Source: Pseudaquidulcibacter sp041917055
GTDB taxonomy: Bacteria > Pseudomonadota > Alphaproteobacteria > Caulobacterales > Aquidulcibacteraceae
Length of the DNA stretch: 64,000 nt
Direction: 5' to 3'
NCBI GenBank assembly: GCA_041917055.1
Contig: JAYRYJ010000002.1
Coordinates: 124,001 to 188,000 of the forward strand
Under the pieces are notes generated by a model. That model was not told the origin of the DNA, did no database searches, and saw only the letters and a list, made by a program, of their open reading frames with translations. The position numbers were made by a program, and so were the translations under genes. The first letter of the stretch is position 1, and each line of letters begins with the position of its first letter. This document shows, piece by piece, positions 59,261 to 64,000 of the stretch.

Positions 59261-60319
59261 GGTCTTTTCTATCAGGAAATCGCGAAATTTTTCAAATTCG
59301 GCGATTTTATCAAAAGCGCGCGATGGAACAAGAAATTTTTGATTTTTGAAATCGACTATGAATAAATAATCGTCAAAAACCTCAATCGCAAAATCTTGAT
59401 ATTCATATTGCCCAAAGCAATAATTTCCGAGATATATGTTTATGTTTTCATCGCGCGCAATAATATTAAGTGGCGCGATTTTTCCCTTCGCGAATAGGTT
59501 TTGGAAATAATTCTCACGCAAAAACATGCCAATCGAAAGTGCAATAATTGCAATGGCACTTGCGCCAAGACCCATGAAAAATGCCAAGACACTAAATTCC
59601 CAGTTTTTGATACTTGAGGCATAGCCAAAAACAAAAGCACAAAAAACCGAAAACGCGCCCCATTTCCAATTAAAGGTCGCAAATTTCTGTCCAAAACGGG
59701 CGTAATCTTCAGGGTTCAAATTATATTCAATGTCAAAAATTGGCGGTTTGAAATGCTTAGCCAATAAAGATTCTTTTTCGGACTGAGCGGCGCTCAAAAA
59801 CTCATCATTTCCTAATTCATGCCCAAGATAGGCGAATTTCCGAATAGCACTAAGGCCAGAAAATGCGCGTTTTGGGACGATTAAATTGGTTTTTTTATCG
59901 GGTGAAAGAATTATGAGATTATCAGTTTCGTCAATCCGCAAATCTTCCCATCTGTATTTTTGCTGTGTTTCTGCTTCATAAACAAAACCATCCAATTCGC
60001 CTTTTGCATTAATTGGTGTTTGTGACTTTTTTGACAAATGGCTTTGAACAAAAGGCTTTAGATATTGGATAGCGAAAGCAATCAAAAGGCCCAAAGCAAT
60101 TGTTATTACCCACATCAATTGCTTCGCAAAATTAGACCCCAAATGCGGAATTAAAAGCGCCAAAATATCGTCTTCAATAAGCGCACTTATCATGCCAAGG
60201 CAAAAAATCGGAACAATAAACCACCACACATTATTCGGTCGCGAACGATAAAAATCATACCAATCCGAGCGGGTTATTTTGAACGCATCGATTACGGGGA
60301 AAATGTTTTGTGTGGCCAT
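59249..60319 (-). CDS. Duplicated YcxB-like membrane protein
   Basis: The 356-residue protein contains two similar halves. Each has an extended N-terminal strand region (DAFKITRSDWYDFYRSRP and EYNLNPEDYARFGQKFA), a pair of membrane helices (about 33-90 and 215-265) and a soluble end with a 'VP-x-RAF' motif (LIVPKRAFSGLSAIRKFA and FLVPSRAFDKIAEFEKFR). That end resembles the YcxB-like domain of small Firmicute membrane proteins. Function unknown. Confidence 0.75.
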   Translation of the reverse strand: MATQNIFPVIDAFKITRSDWYDFYRSRPNNVWWFIVPIFCLGMISALIEDDILALLIPHLGSNFAKQLMWVITIALGLLIAFAIQYLKPFVQSHLSKKSQTPINAKGELDGFVYEAETQQKYRWEDLRIDETDNLIILSPDKKTNLIVPKRAFSGLSAIRKFAYLGHELGNDEFLSAAQSEKESLLAKHFKPPIFDIEYNLNPEDYARFGQKFATFNWKWGAFSVFCAFVFGYASSIKNWEFSVLAFFMGLGASAIAIIALSIGMFLRENYFQNLFAKGKIAPLNIIARDENINIYLGNYCFGQYEYQDFAIEVFDDYLFIVDFKNQKFLVPSRAFDKIAEFEKFRDFLIEKTSSQ

Positions 60320-60352
60320 TGTGGTTCTTAAATCATTTTACCCCGTGCAGTG

Positions 60353-62506
60353 TCAATATTTATAGGTAACGCCGATTTGCACACTCCTTGGCATTCCAAT
60401 AGTAATCCCGCGTGAGCGGTCGGTTATATATAGTTCGTCATTCAAGTTCTTAACCGCAATAAACCCACCGAATTTCGAATTTTCGGGCGCATAATTTAGT
60501 GCGACATTCCAAATTCCATAAGCTGGTATCAGACCCCTTTGACCATTCGCCGAAACATCAATTGTATTTAAATCATCGGAATATTGGTCATCAGTATAGG
60601 AATAATCCAAATTCAAATTCAAATCCGGCGTTATTTCATAATTCGCCGAAAAATTGACCATTAATTCGGGCGCATAAGGGAGGCGATTTCCGCTGACCGA
60701 AACATTATTAAAGCCTGCAATATTCGAAAACCGTGTGCCAACAAATTCCGCCTTTTCAAGCCAGGTCAGCGCGATTTTCATTGTCAAATCGCGACCTTTA
60801 AGAATGCCAAGTTTTTCAAATGATAAATCGGCGGAGGCTTCAAAACCCTCGTGATTGGTTTCACCGGCTGAGGTTAAAGTTGCGACAACACCACCTGCCA
60901 CCGAATTAGGAATTATCTGATTTTCGAAATCGATTTTGAAATATCCCAATTCAAAATTTAGGCCGTTTATCAATTGTCCGCGAATGCCCAATTCATAATT
61001 GGTGCTTAATTCGGCATCTAATTCCACGCTTTGCCCATTGCCATTATTGATAATGTCTTCAACCCGTGGCGGGGCAAAACCATTGTGAATGCCGCCATAG
61101 GCAACAAAGCGCGGGGTGATTTCATATAAAGCACCAAGGCCATAGATTGATTTTTGTAAATCACTTTTGCCTGTAACAATTGCCGCAGGATTCAAAGCAT
61201 TAATTCGCTTATAATCAATATCTTCAAATCTAACGCCGGGGGTAAAAGTGAGGCGGTCAAATTTCAAATCCGCCATGGCAAAAAGTGCCAAAGCCTCGGC
61301 ATAGCGGAAATTGTTTTCTTTGAGGCCACCATTAATTCCTGTTCCTATGGTTTTCGAAAACGGATCATCGGAATTGATTTGCAATCGCCTTTGGCGTTCA
61401 TTTGTATATCTTAGGCCAATTTCGGAACGTAAATCAAAAGCTGCAAAACTCTTGTCAAAACCTAATCTTTGCTCAAATTGCCAGGTTTGATATTCCCTCA
61501 ATCGCCCCTCAGCGCCGCAAGTAGTAGAAAGATTGACCATAGAAGCGCAAGCAGGGTCAGACGAATCATTTGGGCGTTGTGAAGAATTTGAAGACTGTCG
61601 CCACCAATCGCGGTCAAACCAAACATATTGCGCCGAAGTTTTAAGATTTAGGCTTTCAGCAAACCGCCAATTCCAAATTGCGGCCCCGCCAATGCGTTCA
61701 ATGGCAAAATTATCATTTATGAATGCGTTGCCATAAGGATTTGCCAAAAATTCCTCCTGCGTAAGGCCGGAATATGAAATTTGGGAATCCTCATTGGAAT
61801 AAAATGCTTTGATAACCAGATTTTGACTATCCGAAATTTTGCGTTCCAATTTCAAAAAGGCGTCATTGGTTTCCAAATGTTGGTTTTCACGATTGCCGTC
61901 AAATTCTAAATGATCAGCTTGAAACAAAGTTCCGAAACCAAAAATTTCTTTACCGCCCGAAACAAAAACCTCTTGATAATCACGATTGCCGCCAGCGATT
62001 ACGGCCTTAAACCCCGGTTCATAAAATGCGCTTGGCGTAACATAATTTACAACACCACCGATTGAATTAGGGCCAAAACGAATTTGACTAGCGCCTTTTA
62101 AAACTTCAATCTTTGAAAATCTGCGAAATGGCGGGTGGGCATAGGTGGCATTATCGCCATAAGGCGCATAGGCAAGTGGCAGGCCATCTTCTAACAAAAG
62201 CACTTTAGTTGAGCGCGTCGGGTTAAGGCCGCGAATACCGATATTAGGGCGAAGGCCAAGCCCCTCTTCATCGCGCGCAAAAATGCCAGAAACTTTGCGT
62301 AATGCCTCATTCACACTGATTGCACGCGATTGTTCGATTTCCTTGGCGCTTATTACATCGCCCGAACCCGCGATTTTTAGCATATTGGCGCGCGCACCGA
62401 TTACAATAATTGTCTCACTATTTATCTCTTGCGCAATTGCATTGTTATTCGAAGACATGGCTAAAACCAAAGCCGCAACACTGTAAGAAATTCTATTTTT
62501 CATCAT
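60353..62506 (-). CDS. TonB-dependent receptor, FecA-like (probable iron chelate uptake)
   Basis: The 717-residue protein has a signal peptide ending AIAQ, TonB box-like ETIIVIGARA, the plug motifs NEALRKVSGIFARDEEGLGL, RPNIGIRGLNPTRSTKVLLL, EDGLPLAYAPYGDNATY and KGASQIRFGPNSIGGVVNYV, and a barrel ending IGVTYKY. The GLNPxRSxKVLLLEDGxPxxxAPYG stretch is characteristic of FecA-type ferric-citrate receptors. An alternative ATG lies one codon in. A TTGCGAA palindrome 44 bases upstream may be an iron-responsive operator. Confidence 0.9.
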   Translation of the reverse strand: MMKNRISYSVAALVLAMSSNNNAIAQEINSETIIVIGARANMLKIAGSGDVISAKEIEQSRAISVNEALRKVSGIFARDEEGLGLRPNIGIRGLNPTRSTKVLLLEDGLPLAYAPYGDNATYAHPPFRRFSKIEVLKGASQIRFGPNSIGGVVNYVTPSAFYEPGFKAVIAGGNRDYQEVFVSGGKEIFGFGTLFQADHLEFDGNRENQHLETNDAFLKLERKISDSQNLVIKAFYSNEDSQISYSGLTQEEFLANPYGNAFINDNFAIERIGGAAIWNWRFAESLNLKTSAQYVWFDRDWWRQSSNSSQRPNDSSDPACASMVNLSTTCGAEGRLREYQTWQFEQRLGFDKSFAAFDLRSEIGLRYTNERQRRLQINSDDPFSKTIGTGINGGLKENNFRYAEALALFAMADLKFDRLTFTPGVRFEDIDYKRINALNPAAIVTGKSDLQKSIYGLGALYEITPRFVAYGGIHNGFAPPRVEDIINNGNGQSVELDAELSTNYELGIRGQLINGLNFELGYFKIDFENQIIPNSVAGGVVATLTSAGETNHEGFEASADLSFEKLGILKGRDLTMKIALTWLEKAEFVGTRFSNIAGFNNVSVSGNRLPYAPELMVNFSANYEITPDLNLNLDYSYTDDQYSDDLNTIDVSANGQRGLIPAYGIWNVALNYAPENSKFGGFIAVKNLNDELYITDRSRGITIGMPRSVQIGVTYKY

Positions 62507-62549
62507 TCACCAAATTTGCTATTGCGACGCATTCGCATCTTTATTCTAG

Positions 62550-62566
62550 TTGCGAATAGTTCGCAA
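62550..62566. promoter_or_regulatory. Palindrome upstream of the FecA-like receptor (possible iron-responsive operator)
   Basis: TTGCGAATAGTTCGCAA is a perfect 7-3-7 inverted repeat 44-60 bases before the receptor start. A related half pair (TTGCGACGCATTCGCA) follows closer to the gene at 62522-62537. Position and gene type suggest a Fur-family or similar site; this is not proven. Confidence 0.55.
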
Positions 62567-62732
62567 TAATCAAAATAGCAACCCCAAAAAACACAATCAG
62601 CCAATTTGTCGCAGTGATGGGGGATGGAGTATCCCTTTTGACATCTCCTCACCCGCGAAGCGTGGGGGTGGATCGCGTAGATGTGGAGTCTCAATAGATT
62701 GTCGGTGAATGTTGAAATATAGCACTATGGCT

Positions 62733-62820
62733 TGGGAAGGTCTTTATGGCAAACCTGCTCATAAAGACCTTCCCCAACCATTGCACTTCATTTCGGCACA
62801 CAACAACCTATTGTAACTTC
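62733..62820 (+). repeat. Dispersed repeat R2, copy 3
   Basis: GGGAAGGTCTTTATGGC, a short loop, CATAAAGACCTTCCCCAACC, and the tail ending CTATTGTAACTTC, matching copies 1 and 2 at 48.1-48.5 kb over core and tail. Confidence 0.75.
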
Positions 62821-62895
62821 ACACAAGAGAGACAGAGGGGGAGCGAGCGAAGCGAGATTGCGACGTAAAAACAATGCCTTAGGCAGGCTCCGCTC

Positions 62896-62947
62896 GCACC
62901 CCTTCCATCGGCTTCGCCGAAACCTTCCCCGCACGCGGGTAAGGAGA
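62896..62947 (+). repeat. Dispersed two-hairpin repeat R1, diverged copy 5
   Basis: CACCCCTTCCATCGGCTTCG, then CCGAAACCTTCCCCGCACGC and GGGTAAGG keep the two-hairpin layout with changed stem bases. A more decayed relative lies at about 62646-62690. The 600-base gap from the receptor start to 63105 otherwise shows no gene. Confidence 0.6.
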
Positions 62948-63034
62948 CGCGATTGCGCTGCCTAAACGGGGGCGGCCTAATGGCGATAATCCCTGTCAAA
63001 AATCACCCCACTCAAAAAAAATGCACATACCCTA

Positions 63035-63063
63035 TTGACTTCAGTAGTGTCTTAGTTTAGTAA
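63035..63063 (+). promoter_or_regulatory. Sigma-70-like promoter for the tiny membrane peptide
   Basis: TTGACT (63035-63040) and TAGTAA (63058-63063) are spaced by 17 bases, about 45 bases before the ATG at 63106. The -10 match is moderate. Confidence 0.45.
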
Positions 63064-63105
63064 TACACCATCGCTGCAATACAGCAGCAATTTTGGAGAA
63101 ATAAA

Positions 63106-63219
63106 ATGACTAAACAATTTAATATTTTTGATCGCGCTTTGGCTATGCTTGTTGCAAGTGCAATTGTTGCAAGTGTGATTTTACCGGTTCTATCAATGGC
63201 ATCGCAAATGGTTGCTTAA
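63106..63219 (+). CDS. Tiny single-helix membrane peptide
   Basis: A 37-residue frame, MTKQFNIFDRALAMLVASAI followed by VASVILPVLSMASQMVA, has one hydrophobic helix after a short polar head. TTTTGGAGAAATAAA is a strong ribosome binding site at ideal spacing and a plausible promoter lies upstream, which argues for real translation. No family is recognised. It stands alone 80 bases before amn on the same strand. Confidence 0.6.
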   Translation: MTKQFNIFDRALAMLVASAIVASVILPVLSMASQMVA

Positions 63220-63298
63220 TCGCCTTAGGCGCCGAGCGGTAAAATTGTCACAAATCCGTGATTGACAAAGGGTTTGAAAGCGCGCAAAAACCGCGCGT

Positions 63299-64000
63299 AT
63301 GACAAATGAAGAGAAAATAGAAGCTGCAATAGGGCAGCTTGAGACAGTATATCAAAATGCTATTTCCGAACTAAGGAATTGTTTGGGGGAATATGTTAAA
63401 TCCCGAATCCCCCCAAATAGCGAGCAAAGAGCGAAATTTCGCTATCCTAAAATCACATTGCATTATTTCCCTGAAGGCGCGCCGCCAATATCGGCGCGCG
63501 CCTATGCCAAATTTAATGCCCAAGGTTCTTACGCAACCACAATCACGCATCCGCGTGAGTTTGGCGCATATTTAAAAGAGCAATTATTGCCGCTTTTAAA
63601 CGAATATGGCGCAACCATAGAAGTTTCGCAAAGCGATCAAGAAATTCCATATGCCTATGCCATTGATGGGCAAAATGAATTGGGTGTTGGTGATGTGCCA
63701 CCCGATGAATTGGCGCGACATTTCCCGACCCCAAGCCTATCAACCGTTGGCGACGAAATCGTTGATGGTTTATGGAATGTTGGTGACGGTCAATCACGTC
63801 CATTGGCGCTTTATGACGGTTTACGCGTTGATTATTCGCTTAAACGCCTATTGCATTATTCCGGCACCGATTGGCAGCAGTTTCAGCCATGGATATTATT
63901 TACAAATTATGCGCGCTATGTCGATGAATTTGTAAAATGGGGCGCAAGCGTCATTAAAGACAAATCGACGCCCTATTACAAACTCATATGTTCGGGCGGC
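63299..64000 (+). CDS. amn: AMP nucleosidase (partial, 3' end outside window)
   Basis: The first 234 residues start MTNEEKIEAAIGQLETVYQN and contain RFRYPKITLHYFPEGAPPIS-like N-terminal features, ISARAYAKFNAQGSYATTIT, HPREFGAYLKEQLLPLLNEY, ARHFPTPSLSTVGDEIVDGL and RPLALYDGLRVDYSLKRLLH, then FQPWILFTNYARYVDEFVKW. These are the N-terminal regulatory domain and domain junction of Amn, which hydrolyses AMP to adenine and ribose-5-phosphate. The catalytic phosphorylase-like part continues beyond the window. Confidence 0.92.
   Translation, partial: MTNEEKIEAAIGQLETVYQNAISELRNCLGEYVKSRIPPNSEQRAKFRYPKITLHYFPEGAPPISARAYAKFNAQGSYATTITHPREFGAYLKEQLLPLLNEYGATIEVSQSDQEIPYAYAIDGQNELGVGDVPPDELARHFPTPSLSTVGDEIVDGLWNVGDGQSRPLALYDGLRVDYSLKRLLHYSGTDWQQFQPWILFTNYARYVDEFVKWGASVIKDKSTPYYKLICSGG

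Noticed and set aside
62503..62999. Short minus-strand frames in the gap upstream of the FecA-like receptor
   Set aside because: They run through R1 and R2 repeats and have no coding features.

Overview
The window looks like a chromosomal stretch of an AT-rich alphaproteobacterium, most likely a stalked or dimorphic type in or near Caulobacterales/Maricaulales. This is inferred from several things seen together: classic alphaproteobacterial neighbourhoods (maf - RNase E/G - yacG; membrane cytochrome c // kdsB - pheA; coxB-coxA-ctaB-small ORF-ctaG-coxC; ptsP - RodZ-like - ispG), Flp/Tad pilus genes, a DUF3126 protein, two TonB-dependent receptors and a secreted beta-repeat protein resembling the holdfast anchor HfaD. 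No taxon can be fixed without a search.

Layout. 0-1.2 kb: end of a Flp/Tad pilus area (prepilin peptidase, DUF599 protein, Flp pilin). 1.3-9.6 kb: a long minus-strand housekeeping run (ispG, RodZ-like, ptsP, truA, fmt, yacG, RNase E/G-like, maf, infA). A 159-bp MITE-like hairpin flanked by TA lies upstream of infA, then plus-strand fpr and an ArsN2-type acetyltransferase. 11.6-13.5 kb: four tandem paralogous secreted/lipoproteins (family A). 13.6-17.1 kb: prolyl oligopeptidase, YciB, TlpA-like lipoprotein. 17.1-24.7 kb: a probable uptake and catabolism cluster (MFS, TonB receptor, alpha/beta hydrolase, divergent TetR - acyl-CoA ligase - MaoC hydratase). 25.3-30.5 kb: the aa3-type cytochrome c oxidase operon. 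30.7-33.6 kb: tldD and a BrnT/BrnA-type toxin-antitoxin operon carrying a third membrane-anchored gene.

34.3-38.6 kb: the HfaD-like protein followed by five tandem secreted paralogues (family B) interrupted by a DUF3126 gene. 38.6-48.1 kb: phoH, gamma-carbonic anhydrase, GNAT, tRNA-Gly with a duplicated 3' end (an apparent attachment-site scar), ProXp-type deacylase, cnoX-like, cytochrome c, kdsB, pheA, nudC, a CPBP-like membrane protein and an O-methyltransferase. 48.1-48.5 kb: a dense block of nested palindromes bounded by inverted copies of a dispersed repeat. 48.5-51.8 kb: oxyR divergent from ahpC-ahpF, a peroxide-defence locus with a recognisable OxyR half site. 51.8-54.3 kb: an accessory pocket with VapBC, ParDE and a stand-alone SIR2-like NADase candidate. 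54.4-64 kb: acnB, UPF0114 protein, lipoprotein metalloprotease, NUDIX hydrolase, duplicated YcxB-like protein, FecA-like TonB receptor, a tiny membrane peptide and the start of AMP nucleosidase.

The most original material is the two tandem families of small secreted disulfide-type proteins, the HfaD-like gene next to one of them, the SIR2/toxin-antitoxin pocket and the structured repeats. No CRISPR array, complete insertion sequence or prophage was seen.
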